Origin: Lyophyllum atratum
Taxonomy: Eukaryota; Basidiomycota; Agaricomycetes; Agaricales; Lyophyllaceae
NCBI GenBank assembly: GCA_014905825.1
Contig: JACGCN010000054.1
Coordinates: forward strand, 124,001 to 188,000
Length of the DNA stretch: 64,000 bases
Direction: 5' to 3'
The notes beneath the pieces were generated by a model, which saw only the letters and a program-made list of their open reading frames with translations, ran no database searches and was not told the origin of the DNA. Every line of letters starts with the position of its first letter. Position 1 is the stretch's first letter. The position numbers were made by a program, and so were the translations under genes. Below are positions 1-12,028 of this stretch, in pieces.

Positions 1-372
1 TGACGCTTTCTGGACCGTCTTCATTCCGCTGAAAGTATCTTCAGGGATTTCTACATTGTTATTTTGCATTAATATACTATATTTGCTTTTTTGTCCTGCC
101 TAAAAATTTGAGAAGCCAAAGCCAGCAAGAAACTATTGAAAAATTATATTTTAAGATTCTCTCCCCACGGAGTTTTTTAAAACTCCTAAATTGTAACATT
201 TTCTGAGCCCGGCTTCATTCCGCTGAGAGTATTATCATGGATTTCTAAATTCTTATTTTGCAACGGTATACTAAAAATGTTTTTCTTTGACTCTGAAAAG
301 TTTGAGAAGAAAAAGTGAACAGCAAGATATTAAAATATAAATTCTAAGATTTTCTCGAAACTCCTAAGCAAG
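1..372. repeat. Tandem repeat, period about 194 bp
   Basis: Two diverged copies lie head to tail. Each begins with CTTCATTCCGCTGA-like sequence (at 19 and 213), followed by a GGATTTCTA box, TTATTTTGCA, TATACTA and a TTTGAGAAG box in the same order. The first 18 bases resemble the tail of a further copy, so the array probably continues to the left of the window. The block is AT-rich compared with its surroundings and has no open frame. It may be a degenerate satellite or the end of a mobile element; the sequence does not decide. Confidence 0.7.
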
Positions 373-969
373 CTCGACCAAGCAAACATGGACGCGACGC
401 GACGCGCGCACGATCGTTTCCGGAACAGTCACATGATGTCTATGTAAGCAAACCTGACCCCAAACCTGACCCAGGTTTGGTTGCCGAACAGACCCTTAAA
501 GATCATGATACAGAGTCTTGAATCTCAGACCTGGGCTTTACCTGCGAAACTCGATATAAGTTAACCGGGTGATGTGGCATTCTCTTGCAGAGTCTCGTCT
601 TATGAACCACCATTCATGAATATTGTCCTCACCACGTTGGATTATTGCTGATTACATGTCGTTCCATGGCTGCGCGGTTCGGAACGGTCTTTGTGACTCG
701 ATCAAAGGTGTACTCCCCTTTCTTCATCACATTCTTCGCCGCGTAGGTCCCCATTCTTCTACCTTACAACTGTAAAGCCTTTTCGAAGCATTCATTCTAT
801 ATACTCACATAAAGGGCAACCGCTGGAATGAGGTCCCTCGACAAGGAGCTCGTTCCGGGACTTGACTTTCGCGCTTTGACCTTTGACGCGTCCCGCTTTG
901 CATGCCCGCTTTGCATGCCCTCTTTGACTTTCCTGCCGCTCCCTCTTTGACCTCTGGACGAGCTACTAG
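373..969. other. Intergenic, upstream of the first gene
   Basis: No coding potential was seen. Bases 868-955 hold short imperfect repeats built from CTTTGAC and GCATGCCCG-type words, close to the promoter of the next gene. The short frames on the minus strand over this area are repeat-driven and not believable as genes. Confidence 0.5.
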
Positions 970-977
970 TATATAAG
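970..977 (+). promoter_or_regulatory. TATA box
   Basis: TATATAAG lies 96 bp upstream of the ATG at 1066 and is followed by a pyrimidine-rich CA-containing leader. This is a normal arrangement for an expressed fungal gene and supports 1066 as the real start. Confidence 0.6.
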
Positions 978-1065
978 AACACACCGTAAGCTTCTCCATT
1001 CCTCACCAAAGTACCCAGCTCACCAACGCCTCCACTTCACCCACCCAACACATTCACCACTCCAA

Positions 1066-1809
1066 ATGTCTTATATCAACCCTCTGCACCCACCAGTCCC
1101 CTCCTCTCGCCAATCCCAGTTCTCCTCTCTGGGCGGCGCAGTGCAGCCTACCGCTGCACAAGCTGCATCCTCCTTCGTTTCGCCCTTCCGCCGGCGCCTA
1201 CCGCAGCCGCCTTACACCCCCGCCTCGAAATGGCGCAACGCGACGGGACGCTTGAATCAGGTGCACAGCGCGATCACATTCGACTTCCTAGGATACTCGA
1301 AGCAGGGCGTGCCGATGCGCGAGCTAAGCACGCGTAGTGCACATGCGCTTGCGTCGATGATACAAGGCGCCGGTGACGTAGTTCTCGCGCATACTGGGCT
1401 CGCACGTATTACACTTCGCATCATCGTTAGTTTTCCTTATTTCACTCCCTCGTCGTACATCTTTGCTGATGCTGTGCTTTCCTTGCAGTGGCCAGGATAC
1501 GAGCACGTTGAATGGGCGCGCAGCATCGAGCTTAACATCGCCGGACTGGGACCTGTCACCCGCGCACAGCTTGGCGCGATGATTTCTCAGAATTTTGCAC
1601 GTTTCATCGAGGTATGCAACCCCCCTCGCTTTCTTATACAGCTGAATTAATCGACCTTCGTCCTACAGAAAACACGCTCAGAGCCTGCGAGATCATCTGA
1701 CTGGCACTTAGGCCCCTCCGGCATCCGATACGAGCATATGGTGCTCGTGGCGCTCTGCAATGTCTTCGAAGACGTTTGGCAGGCTGACGTTGCTGTTGAC
1801 CTTCGCTGA
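1066..1809 (+). CDS. Hypothetical protein, three exons
   Basis: I do not recognise the family. Exons are 1066-1425, 1489-1611 and 1669-1809. Both introns (63 and 57 bp) are phase 0 with GT and CAG ends, so the joined frame encodes 207 residues. The N-terminal 65 residues are rich in Pro, Ser and Gln and look disordered. A compact part follows, with repeated hydrophobic and acidic positions: FDFLGYSKQGVPMRELS, then WPGYEHVEWARSIEL, then WHLGPSGIRYEHMVLVAL near the C-terminus. There is no signal peptide, membrane segment or catalytic motif. A TATA box sits 96 bp upstream. The clean exon-intron structure makes a real gene likely; the function is unknown. Confidence 0.75.
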
Positions 1810-2747
1810 CGGATCTTCTCGCTGACGAACTTTCGCATACCGACATTTGCATTGGACTCAAACACTACACTGACACGACTTCCACTTGTATCTCTAGCCC
1901 ATTCACGACTCCTCATGATTACGTCCTGTATTACTAGCTTTTGCCTTTCGTTGTGTACCCACGTCGCCTACCCATCCTTCTAGCACTGACATCATATAAC
2001 CATCCATTACGTCCTTCATTCGAAGAACACAGTACACTATATCGAGTATACATCTAAGCTCTGAATAATTGTTTCTACAAAGCAGCTTGGGACCCTTCGG
2101 ACCATCCCCACCACTTGCCATCTTTCCTGAAGATAAACGCAGAGGTACTTATAAATGCGTCATAGTGCGGTTTCAAAATCTATCGACTTCTAGCAATGCC
2201 TGGAAGTAGAGCGCTGGAAGTACATGATCGGAGACAGGTGCAAGATATGTTTTTCCAAGCATCGGGATCGGGCGGGTGTCGGATCGCACCTGAGCTTGAT
2301 CGTGTCGCTTGGCGCAGCTGAGTCATCGACTAAATATAGACAATCGTCGGCCTCGGTTTTGTTCGGGCAACCCAAAAAAAGAACAGCCACCTTCTTCCGT
2401 AACCGTGAATCCTCGGGCCATTGGCATCGCCTACCTCCGTCTCCCTGGGCGCGTCTAGAGCGTGTCTGGATGAAGCTAGACGACTATGGTGATGTTTAGG
2501 ATGCGGGTGGTACTGGGAGAATAGCATTTGAGACATCAGTTTACGTGCAAGGTGCAGTTTAGCTGGATGACGATTCCTGGGTATAAATCATGATTCCGTA
2601 TGCATAACGATCCAGAAAACAATGTACAGGTACGCAAATGTTACATAGATGGTGTACAGATAACAGTCGGATGACAAGATGGGTCGTCTAATCTGCATGA
2701 CATCGCACATTAGCTCACGCGCCACTACGTTGACTGGATAACTTACC
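1810..2747. other. Intergenic, no supported gene
   Basis: The interval holds the 3' ends of two converging genes. Frames of up to 91 residues exist on both strands but lack introns, conserved motifs or a sensible context. The minus-strand gene that ends at 2748 has a possible 3'-UTR intron here: GTAAGT directly follows its stop codon and a CAG lies near 2695. Confidence 0.45.
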
Positions 2748-5611
2748 TCATCCACCACATCCTCCACCACATCCTCCTCCTCCGCAACCTCCACCTCCAC
2801 CGCCGCCATCACCGCCACCGCCACCACCGCCACCACACCCACCACCACATGCTCCACCTGTCATAAACACCACAGTCAGCTCGTCCTAACCCGAACGAGG
2901 AACGCCACGTACCAGCCCCACCACAAGATGCCCCGCCCACACCACAAGCGCCCCCACCCTGTACGAAACAAAAACGTCATCAGCCAAACAACGCACATGT
3001 CCAAACCTCATCGAACACGCACCGCCGCACATCCGCCGATCCCGCCCCCATTCGACGCATACACCACGTTCCCCGCATACGCCGCACACCCAAGACCATA
3101 CCCATACCCATAATACAGCGGCACCGGTACCAAAAACGCCGGATCGTGCCCATACGCGCGCTCGTCCGCCCGCCGCCTTTCCTCCGCCGTCATCCCCGCC
3201 TTCTCTCCCTTCTCTCCACTCCGTGCCTTCCCTTTCCCCTTCGCCTTCGCAGCCTTCGCGGCCTCCTGCGCCTCACGCTCCTGCCGCTTCTTGAACTTCT
3301 CCCGACGGCGCTGCTGCGCGGCCTCCCCTGCGTGCTTCCGGTGGAAGAGGAACACGGCGTTGTGGTCGCTTGGGTGTGTGCCTGCGAGGAGATCCTCGCG
3401 TGGTGGGGGTACGAGGTAGGAGGGCTTCTGGGTGTAGGAGACTACGAGGCGGGAGAGGCGCTGGCCGATGGTTTGGCCTGGGAGCGGGCAGCCGCAGTGC
3501 GTGTAGGGGAGATCGAAGCGGTCCTGTCGGCATTGCGAGTTTAATTTGGGGTGCTAACGTAGGAAGGCAGGGACGGCTTACCTTCCAGGCACGACATGTT
3601 ATGTCGAAGGCAGACGCTAATGTCTGTTCCTCCACCTTATCATCGCTGCGAACAGTCCCTTAGCGGCCGAGTATGAATGCGGCGATCGAGGGTACGTACT
3701 GGTCAATGTAGCGGCCAACGTACGTCTTGCAGTCTGTGTTGTATTTGTCTCCCATGAGCTGGTGCGTATGCCACGCCAGGTCGATGTCGAGTGTCGGGAC
3801 GTGGAACGACACACTGGAGGTTGTCATAAGGTCCAGGAACCTGAATCATGACTATCTGTCAGAGTTGTATTTCAGAACAAACGGGTTAAAGGACATACGC
3901 ATGGTAACGCGCAATCGCATGTTGAAGGGCTACCTCGTCTTCCTTCGTATCAAAAAAGTTGGGTTCAGTCCAGTGCAGATCGTGCATCTTCGTTACAAAC
4001 GACCCCTGGCGAATCACCTACGCGCCATCGTCAGTATACAGTCTTTCCTGGACAACCCAAAGGGGGAAGACGAACAGCGCCAACCAAATCCACAGAGAAC
4101 ATGCCTCCATCCGCATATGCCGAGAAGATTCTCTTAATCCTGTCCAACCCCCTACCATTCAGCCTCCCCCAAACCTCCCACTAAACAAGGAGAACGCACA
4201 GATTTCCGCCCTTCGCACGCATCTTGAGCGCCATCGCACTGTACACCTGCTCCGCATCATACCCATTCTTCTCCATAATCGAGACCGTCCACTCCTCCTG
4301 CGTCGCGTCCGCGGGCTGCTTGAACCGCGCCCCGCTCAGCACCGCGTCCTTGACGATCTTGCCGCGCGCAAGGTCGGCCGCTGTCTGTGCTGTTCGCAAC
4401 GTACCCCTGCCAATCGCAAATCAATTCAGACGAGGCGGAGCGGAGGACGATGGTGCAAGGCTTACGCTAGGCTCCATCTGTATTGGTCGGTGCCGGACGG
4501 CCGCGCCAGGTCTTCGGCGAGCTTCCGCACCCCGAGCATGGTCTTCGTGATCTTGGGCAGAGCCTTGCAACTTAAGTTCGGGCATTCGACGCTGAAGTTC
4601 TGCTGCAGGTACCCAGAGCCCTCTGCGTTCATGTAGACTTGGGATACGGGGTGTGTCAGCGGTCATTGGTAGGGGAGGAGGGTGTGACATACATATTTTG
4701 ATCGACGACCTGCACTTGGGGCAGCGGATTTCGCGCGTTGTGTTACGTTGCGCATCTTCGAGGGGATCGAAGAGCGTGTCAGTTCTCGAGAGCCATGACT
4801 CAAGCCGCGCTTTCGCGGGGTCAGAGAATAAGATCTCTTCCAGACCAGGCGAAGACTGGTGCAGCTTATCAGGAGCGTAAAAATGAATCGGCGGGGGAGA
4901 GAAACACACCAAAGAAATTGAGAGGATGGGTGAGATTTGGCCTAGATGTCGGAGTGCGGGTACACGGGTGCAGTCTTCCGCGTACCATCTTTCGCAGAGA
5001 TGAGAATTCACGTTGGGAGATCTGCAAAGGAGACGACGAACCCTGGATTGAGCATGTACGCATGCCAGACCTATGACAACGAATTCGTCAACAACTCAGC
5101 AAGTGAGTAGACATGTCCGGAGTACGCACCATGAGGACATCAAGTGGCGGCAAGAATTCCTTTGCGGGCTTCTCAGTATCCCCAACCTCGAACGAGTCGC
5201 ACCACAGCTCGAACCTAGCCAACAAATGAGCCACCGACATCAACAGACACATATTGGAATCCAAACCCACCGCTCAACCGCCAGCCCCACAAACCAAGCC
5301 CACCTTCTCTCCTTATCATCCGGCATCGTCGGGATCTCCTCCTTCGCTCCAGCGCCCAATGCCTCGACCTGGGCTTTCAGCGTAGCGAACGCGTGGAGCA
5401 GGGTGAGGTGGCCTTTGACCTGGTCACTGGTTACCAGCGGCGCGTTCGTTCGGTTGCTGCCGATGGTGAACGTCTGGGGGAAGGCATAGCTGGGTGGGGG
5501 GTCGTTAGTAGGGTATTCGGGTGGCTGGGCGCTGGCGCTGGTGCTGGTGGTGGTCTCTGGCTGGGCAGCCTGGACCTGAGCGGTGGTATAAGCGGGGGGT
5601 ACTTCCGACAT
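2748..5611 (-). CDS. GRDP-like (DUF1399-type) glycine-rich domain protein, copy A
   Basis: This is a 14-exon gene of roughly 670 residues. I assembled it from splice signals that recur in copies B and C. Exon 1 (5272-5611) carries three PPxY motifs (PPAY, PPEY, PPSY), then FPQTFTIG and the conserved WAWFVGLA-ER block. Later blocks are WCDSFE, LPPLDVLMVWHAYMLNP, WYAEDC, the CPKC motif, GYLQQ, DLARGKIVKDA, RIKRIFSAYADGG, VIRQGSF, the second signature DIDLAWHTHQLMG with CKTYVGRYID, CRAWK and PYTHCGCP. A basic Lys/Arg-rich linker follows (FLFHRKH onward), and the protein ends in a Gly/Cys tail of GGGCGGG-type repeats. The two WH-x-Y/H motifs and the Gly-rich end match the GRDP/DUF1399 layout known from plants; the biochemical role in fungi is unknown. 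The PPxY motifs suggest binding of WW-domain proteins, which is inference. Copy B is its tandem neighbour. Confidence 0.82.
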
Positions 5612-6394
5612 GATGCCCTTGTCAGAGCGACACCCAAGCTATTTATTGAGGTTCCGGTAATTGCACAGTATAGTAGGGCAGTGCAAGTAGTTACGAGACC
5701 ATGTAGGCTGTAGCGGTGGGTGCCTCGAAGGTCCCATTTGTGAGTGACCCTCAAGCTTTCAACTTCAAGAGTCGACAATGGACATGTCATATGATGGAAT
5801 GATGGCTGATGGTGGAAGTCCGATATAGCGGAGTCCGAGCAGCACAACTTGAGCATAGCTCCTGTTCTAAGAATAGATTCAGTCCCACCACTTATAATAT
5901 GTATGAGTATTCGATGCGAAGCATGCAGCTAGCTAATTTCCATTTGCCAATGCAAAGCCTAGCTGTGCACTCAGACCTCCGGTTGGTCGACGGTGAGCAG
6001 ACAGACGCCAGGTGAGCTCACGGTCAAAACTCAATCAGTGATTAAGGCCCAAGGGGTTAGGATAGGTGTGATTCGACCCCATACAGAACTGCTGTGAAGT
6101 GCTCCGAAAGGCAGTTGGCGGGCCGCGTAATTAATCGTTGACGACATATTGACAGCGCTTCCGGGAATGGCGAACCGCAATTTCGATGACATTGAAGAGA
6201 CTTGGCGTTGCCTATGCACAGATTCCAGAATATACGGCGCGTTCAACGGCGTCAGGAAGACGACCAGCGGTTCCCCGCAAATCACGCGACGTTGTTTCAT
6301 TCGTTGATAACTACACCTATTTCAAGATAACTGCAGCTGTCGCGACTGAGCACAGCCGCTCTGAGCCACAGCCTGGAACGGGCTGACATACCGC
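5612..6394. other. Intergenic between GRDP-like copies A and B
   Basis: This carries the promoter of copy A and the 3' end of copy B, both on the minus strand. No open frame with coding character and no repeat were seen. Confidence 0.45.
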
Positions 6395-9108
6395 TCACCC
6401 AACCCAACAAAGTCCGGCTGAAACGCGAAACCCAACATAAACCCAAGTGAACCTAATAAAGTGTATGACTCACCAACTCCACGATCCGGCCCAGCAGCGG
6501 CACACCCACCTCCCTGTAGTCATGCTAAATGAGCAAAACACCATTCAAAGAGGCTGACAAACAGCTCACCTCAGCGCACCCCCCGATTCCGCCGACACTC
6601 GTGTTATTCACGACGTTACCTGGCGTTGCAGCGCATAAAATGTCCGCTGGGTACGTAAAGTACATCGGGACTGGTACCAAGAACGCCGGATCGTGTCTCG
6701 TGCCCACATCCTTCCCATCGCGTGCCTGTCGCCTCTTGTACTTCTCGCGACGGGCTTTCTGTGCTTCAAGGCCAGCGCCCTTCCGATGGAAGAGAAAGAC
6801 GGCGTTGTGGTCGCTCGGATGTGTTGCAGTGAGATCCGCGCGAAGGGGTGGGTCAAGGTAAGGAGGAGTCTTGCTGTGGGAGTGGGCTGTACGAAGGATG
6901 GAGAGTCTCTTCCCGATGGTTTCACCAGGGACTGGACAACCACAATGCGTATATGGGATGTCGAAGCGGTCCTTTTTTGCCAGATTAGTCACGAGATACA
7001 TTAAGGAAGCAAAGTATGCTAGTAAAGGGGAACTTACTCTCCATGCACGGCAGGTGTCTTCAAAGGTCGATGCTAACACGCCCTCTTCGATCTTGTCATT
7101 GCTTAAAGACGGGTCACAACTACAGAGGATAGGATGAAGGGAAAAGGAACCCACTGGTCGATGTACCGGCCAACATATGTCTTGCAGTCTGAATTGTATT
7201 CCGGTCCCATAAGCTGGTGCGTATGCCATACAAGATCGATATCGAGCGTTGGGGCAAACTGCGACTTCGGTGACGCTGCCAGAAGATCAAGAAATCTGCA
7301 TGGTGACAGGTCAATGTCTACACCCAGCTGCCCAAGAAGAATTTGACGACAAACGCATGGTAACGCGCAATCGCGTGGTGAAGAGCGACCTCGTCAATCT
7401 CGCTATTGAAGAAGCCTGCTTCCGTCCAACGCAATTCGTGCATTTTCTTAATGAATGTCCCTTGCCGTATGACCTATGAATGGAGTGCTCAGTGCCTAAT
7501 CGCGGAGCTATACGAAGGGACATACAGCACCAACAAGGTCCAGCGAAAACATCTCACCATCAGCATATGCGGAGAATATCCTCCTTATCCTATCCCACAG
7601 CGTCAACAGATGATGACTGAATTCATGAGATCAACTACGCACAAGTGTATACACTTCACGTGCATACTGACCGCCATCGCAGCTCGCATGTTTTCCGGGT
7701 GGTACTTGTTCCTCTCCAGTATGCAAGAAATCCATTTTTCCGTACTGGTGGTACCCTCCGGTGGCGGTAAAAATCGCGAGTGAGACATGACCAGTTTCTT
7801 AACCCTCGCATTTGAGAAATCGAGATGTTTTTGAGGGGTGCGGAGGGTGCCTCTACCATACAGTATCAGGATATGAAAGGGTTGGAACAAGATATGAAGG
7901 GGTCTTACGCCAGGTATTTTCTTGGTCCAGACTCTTGCCGCACCAAGTCTTCAGCGAGCTTACGCAACCCGAGCATGGTTTTCGTGATCTTTGGGACATT
8001 TTTGCAGCCAGACGATGGGCAACGGACGGAAAACCTTTGCTGTAGATATCCTGTACCCAAGACATTCATGTATTCTGGCAACAGTATATTTAGACCACGA
8101 GGCCCGGGTTAGAGATGGAGTTTCGTGTCACGTACCTACTTCGATCGCGCGCCGACACTTTGGGCAACGGATTTCCTTGGTTGGACGCATTAGGGCATCT
8201 TCAAAGGGATCGAATGCTCTTGAAGTCCGGATACACCACGAAGCAAGGCGAATGCTCGAGGGCTCAGATGCAAGAATCTTTTCCAGTTGGAAAGACTGAG
8301 GGCTTATTTTCTCAGAACATATTCCTGAATACATGGGACGCAGCGTACCAAAGAGGAAGAAAATATGGGTCCGACCTTGGCTAGAAATCGCAGTGCTGGG
8401 ATTCTGACGGTGTCTTCGCTGTACCATCTAGCGGACATGAGAAACTACGCTGCTCATCTAAGAGGGAGAGAACTAACCTAGGATTGAGCATGTACGCATG
8501 CCATACCTATATATAGGGCCATAATTCAGCATATCCGAGTGTGCGGAGACGACTTGCAGACCATTAGGACATCTAGCGGAGGTAGGAAATCCACAGCGGG
8601 TCGTTCCGCATCGTGGTCCCCCAAGGTATTGCACCATGCCGAGAACCTGAACACAACGGAGACCCTGACATCAACAACGCAGTCATGAAGAAACGTCAAG
8701 GAACTGGGGTCACCGCTCAGCAGCCAATCCCACAAACCAAGCCCATCTCATGTCCTTGTCCTGTGGCACGAACGGGACCGCCCACTGCGCAGTTATGTCG
8801 TACGCGTCGACTTGCAACCGCAGGGTCGCAAACGCATGCAAGAGTGCTAGGTGCCCTCTGACCTCGGAAACAAAGACGAGCGGCTCCGTCGTCTGGTCGC
8901 CTATGGGGAATGTTGTAGATGCTGCATGAGGATCTCTGCGTCGGGAGGTCGATATATTTGACGACTCTGACTCCGCTCCGGTTTGAGATGAAGATGTCCA
9001 GACCGCATTGTAGGTAGGTAGATCATCATCGACGGGTTGAGTACTAGTACTTGGTTCACCTGTATGCTCATCCCTGTCAATTCTATCGTAGGATGGGGGG
9101 AGGTCCAT
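6395..9108 (-). CDS. GRDP-like (DUF1399-type) domain protein, copy B
   Basis: This tandem paralogue of copy A shares the same exon order. The start is placed at 9108, which begins MDLPPSYDR and so puts one PPxY motif at the very N-terminus; an in-frame ATG at 9150 is the alternative. Conserved blocks are WAWFVGLAAER, LPPLDVLMVWHAYMLNP, WYSED (the Cys of WYAEDC is Thr here), CPKCRRA, GYLQQ, IRRIFSAYADGE, VIRQGTF, DIDLVWHTHQLMG, CKTYVGRYID, CRAWR and PYTHCGCP, then a basic linker and GGIGGCAE. All internal exons can be joined in frame, although one donor (GTCTGC after DVLM) is weak. The glycine-rich tail is much shorter than in copy A: after two small exons I reach a stop at 6395-6397. The last two exon boundaries are uncertain. 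Confidence 0.75.
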
Positions 9109-10811
9109 GTCCCAGTGGCAGTGAGTTATTGATTCAGAATGTGGGATCAATATAATGTAACCTACAACACCCTACATCAAAGGACGGACCCATTCGAAGT
9201 CGACGGGCAGTGCACGAGAGATGTGATCATGGGTTGGTGGTAGCCACAGGTGATGTTGGCTTGGTAGACTTCAAGAAGGCTTGGCCGCAGCGAGGGCGTG
9301 GGAAGCGATCGAAAATCAACAAGTTCATTGCTTCAACCTGCTTCAACGCAACGTTACGCGACTTTGACGATGTTGGAAACTCGAATCGCTCGATAGTCTG
9401 CCCTACACTACGCCAACCGAAATCTTTTGAATCTCTGATGGGTACGTTTTGTACTTGCAGGCATGCTGAACGAAATCATCGTAACTTCGCACTGGCAGAT
9501 ATGGCTGGTCGTCAAACCACCCACCATTGTCTCAGCTTGTCTCTCAGTTCTGATTTCCGCGTTGCTCGTGCTCCGAGTACGAGTCTCCTCAAGAGACGTA
9601 TGTTAATCCTTTCAGTTCAAAGTTCGGGCTCCAGTAAACCCCGAATTGCCTCGAATCAACCACTCCAGACCCCAACTCTCCGAGGAATCACCGTTCGAAA
9701 TGCTTGCCGCCATGACCATGACCGAATGCGTATATTCATATCGTTCAGGACCGTTATATATCGTCTCAAAACTCGAGCTCCTTATATCATGGTTGAATGC
9801 TCGCCGTTGACTCGATGACATTACCTACACATGGCTCAGGCTTAGCTCAAACCATTGTACGACCACGACTAGCCGATCCGGAAGCATTTCTTCGTCGGGA
9901 CCTGGAAATCTTCGCTTGTCACCTCAGGCCCCCTCACTGTCGACAAACCCTACGCACCGACAAGGTCCACTGAAGTCGGGGAGGTTGCAAATATCCTGAC
10001 TCCATTAAACCTTCCCCCCGCTATCTCTTACGTAGTCAGGCTCGAGCTCAAGGTTCATGACTACTTCCACCGAGCTGTTGATTACTGATCTTTGTCCGGG
10101 ATCCAAACCTCATCAAACGTCCGAGTCGGTTTTTTCTTCCCTCATCCGGGGTATGGCGCTTTGTTCTCTGTTCTTCTAGTGTCAGGAACCCACCCAGCGC
10201 GTGTATTTCAGGTCAGCCGCTTTCGGGAGTCTAGGTGTACCCGGCGTTCCAGTCAAATGCGTTCATAATTCTGCCTTCATTCTGTGCAATATCTCGTCAT
10301 GGACCGACTCTTCCGTATAGATTCGGGCCACTGGTCCACAAGGCAAGAACATCCGGTGAAGGCAAACCACTTAGGATTAACGAATCTCTTTCATCTGACC
10401 TGACTACGCGCTGGGTGGTATGTGCGCCGTCGTGTTACTATCATATCCGGGACTTCGGGAGAGCGACGCAGGCCGATGGAGAACTATTGCTTTTCTGACG
10501 AGCGCCGCGAGCTGACCGTCCCCTCCAGACATCTTCAGCTGCATCCGGGACGCTACGCTTTGCCACCCAGAATAGATACTCGATGGTTCGCTTGAAGCAT
10601 AGTCTGGGTTCCAAGGAGATATTCACATATCAGTATGTTTCATGACCTCCATACCGGACCATACCACTGGATAAGCAATTCAGGCGCTCTTGTCCAACCT
10701 CCTTCTATCATCGTATCGGTGCTTCCCCGTTTTTATCGCAAAAATGGAGTGTTTCCCGATCGCTGCTGCCGCTTTGCGTAATGACTAAATGAAGGCGATT
10801 CTCCGACGATG
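9109..10811. other. Intergenic, no supported gene
   Basis: A 1.7-kb stretch without a convincing gene. The longest frame (202 codons, plus strand, from 9210) has no splice pattern, domain or biased composition and reads like chance. The region has no obvious repeats in this window. It may hold decayed sequence. Confidence 0.4.
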
Positions 10812-10819
10812 TATAAAAG
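10812..10819 (+). promoter_or_regulatory. TATA box of the small secreted protein gene
   Basis: TATAAAAG lies 72 bp upstream of the ATG at 10884. The ATG at 10809 overlaps this box and so is unlikely to be transcribed, which supports 10884 as the start. Confidence 0.65.
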
Positions 10820-10883
10820 CCACGTAGCCATCGGCCGTTTTATTCATCGTGCCCAATCTCCTACAGATTTCGAGTACTCAAAT

Positions 10884-11393
10884 ATGTTCATCTCTACCAA
10901 ACTTGCTGCGCTCTCCTCCGTTCTGCTTTCTGGCATCGTAGCCATGGCGCTCACTATGCCTCGTGCTCCCGTACGCATCATTCCTCTCGTCTTGAATCTT
11001 AATTCGGCTTGTTGATACATCCACATGAAAACAGGCCGTCGATGGCACTCTGCATTTCTGCACTGGCCCGCTGTTCTCGGGCAACTGCAGCGACATCGCA
11101 TACACTAGCGGGACGTGCTACAACTTCCCAACTGGGTTCCACGATAGCATCACCAGCATCACGACTCAAGACAGGACGGCTAATGTCTGCTGCTACGTAT
11201 ACCTGCACGTATTTTGTTTAGCTTTGCTTCGGCGAGAAATTGAAGAAATTAACGTGTGCTTGAAAGTGATGAGAATTGCACCGGCAACTTGTTGGCGTTC
11301 AGGAACGATGGCCCAACCGACTTGGGTCCTGGATGGGACGATACTTTCGACTCGGTTAGGTGCACTGTCAGCTCTACGTGCCCTCTCTGGTAA
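10884..11393 (+). CDS. Small secreted cysteine-rich protein
   Basis: Three exons (10884-10970, 11035-11196, 11274-11393) encode about 122 residues. The first 22 or so residues form a typical signal peptide (basic-polar start, then LAALSSVLLSGIVAMAL). The rest carries eight cysteines, including a CC pair in TANVCCY and the spaced set HFC, GNC, GTC, NC, RC and TC, as expected of a disulfide-stabilised secreted protein. The second intron (77 bp) is the least certain: the donor GTATAC follows CCY, and the acceptor GAG precedes the NCTGN exon, which keeps phase 0. Effector-like or cell-wall roles are possible; no family was recognised. Confidence 0.7.
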
Positions 11394-12028
11394 GAATGTC
11401 ATCTTTGGGATTCGTACGGTCAGCTGAATGAGATCCCACTTGCAGATTCCCTATGAAATTCAATTGCTACGTAGTTATCAGAAGATTTTTATTCAGCGGG
11501 TGATTCATCGCAAATACATGGTGTTTTAGCTATACACTTTTATGGATTGTTTATTGTGCGTAGAACAGAACATGATGCATGAAGGACGGCACCTCCCCCA
11601 AGTTTTTAGGAGGAGGAGGATGAGTCTCGGCGAATGATCGATATCTATTATTAGAATACTGGAAGACCGTGGCACGTGACGTATGTACACACCTCAAAAA
11701 AGTTGAAAACTGGACTTGTCCATTGGACTCGGAGTGATCGTTGCACTTGAACGCGACCTTGCGATGTACAGGGGCTCAGCCGTCGACGATAGCCGTAACC
11801 CTAAAATTACCTTCCAGGCGATGGAAAGGCGCTTAGCCGAAGTCTCGCCCAATCACAACACACACGGTGACGGCATCGATGGCGTCGACGAACGTGTCTC
11901 GCGTCGTAAGACCGAGGTCTATACTACTGCCACTGTGCGAAATGAAGGCCTTGCCCAGCAAGGACCAAGCTACTGGGAGTATATATCTTCTGGCGCCCGT
12001 TCCGCCTAGCAACTCTTAGCTGCAGCCC
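11394..12028. other. Intergenic upstream of phosphatase 1
   Basis: This holds the presumed promoter of the first phosphatase. A 97-codon frame from 11716 has no supporting features and was not annotated. Confidence 0.4.

Noticed and set aside
2224..2499. 91-codon frame with a CKICFSKH start
   Set aside because: Single Cys pair only, no splice or promoter support, overlapped by equally long frames on the other strand.
9210..9818. Open frame of 202 codons on the plus strand
   Set aside because: No splice signals, domains, compositional signal or homologue in the window; it lies in otherwise featureless DNA and fits chance.
11716..12009. 97-codon frame before phosphatase 1
   Set aside because: No homology to the leaders of copies 2 and 3 and no splice path into the phosphatase.
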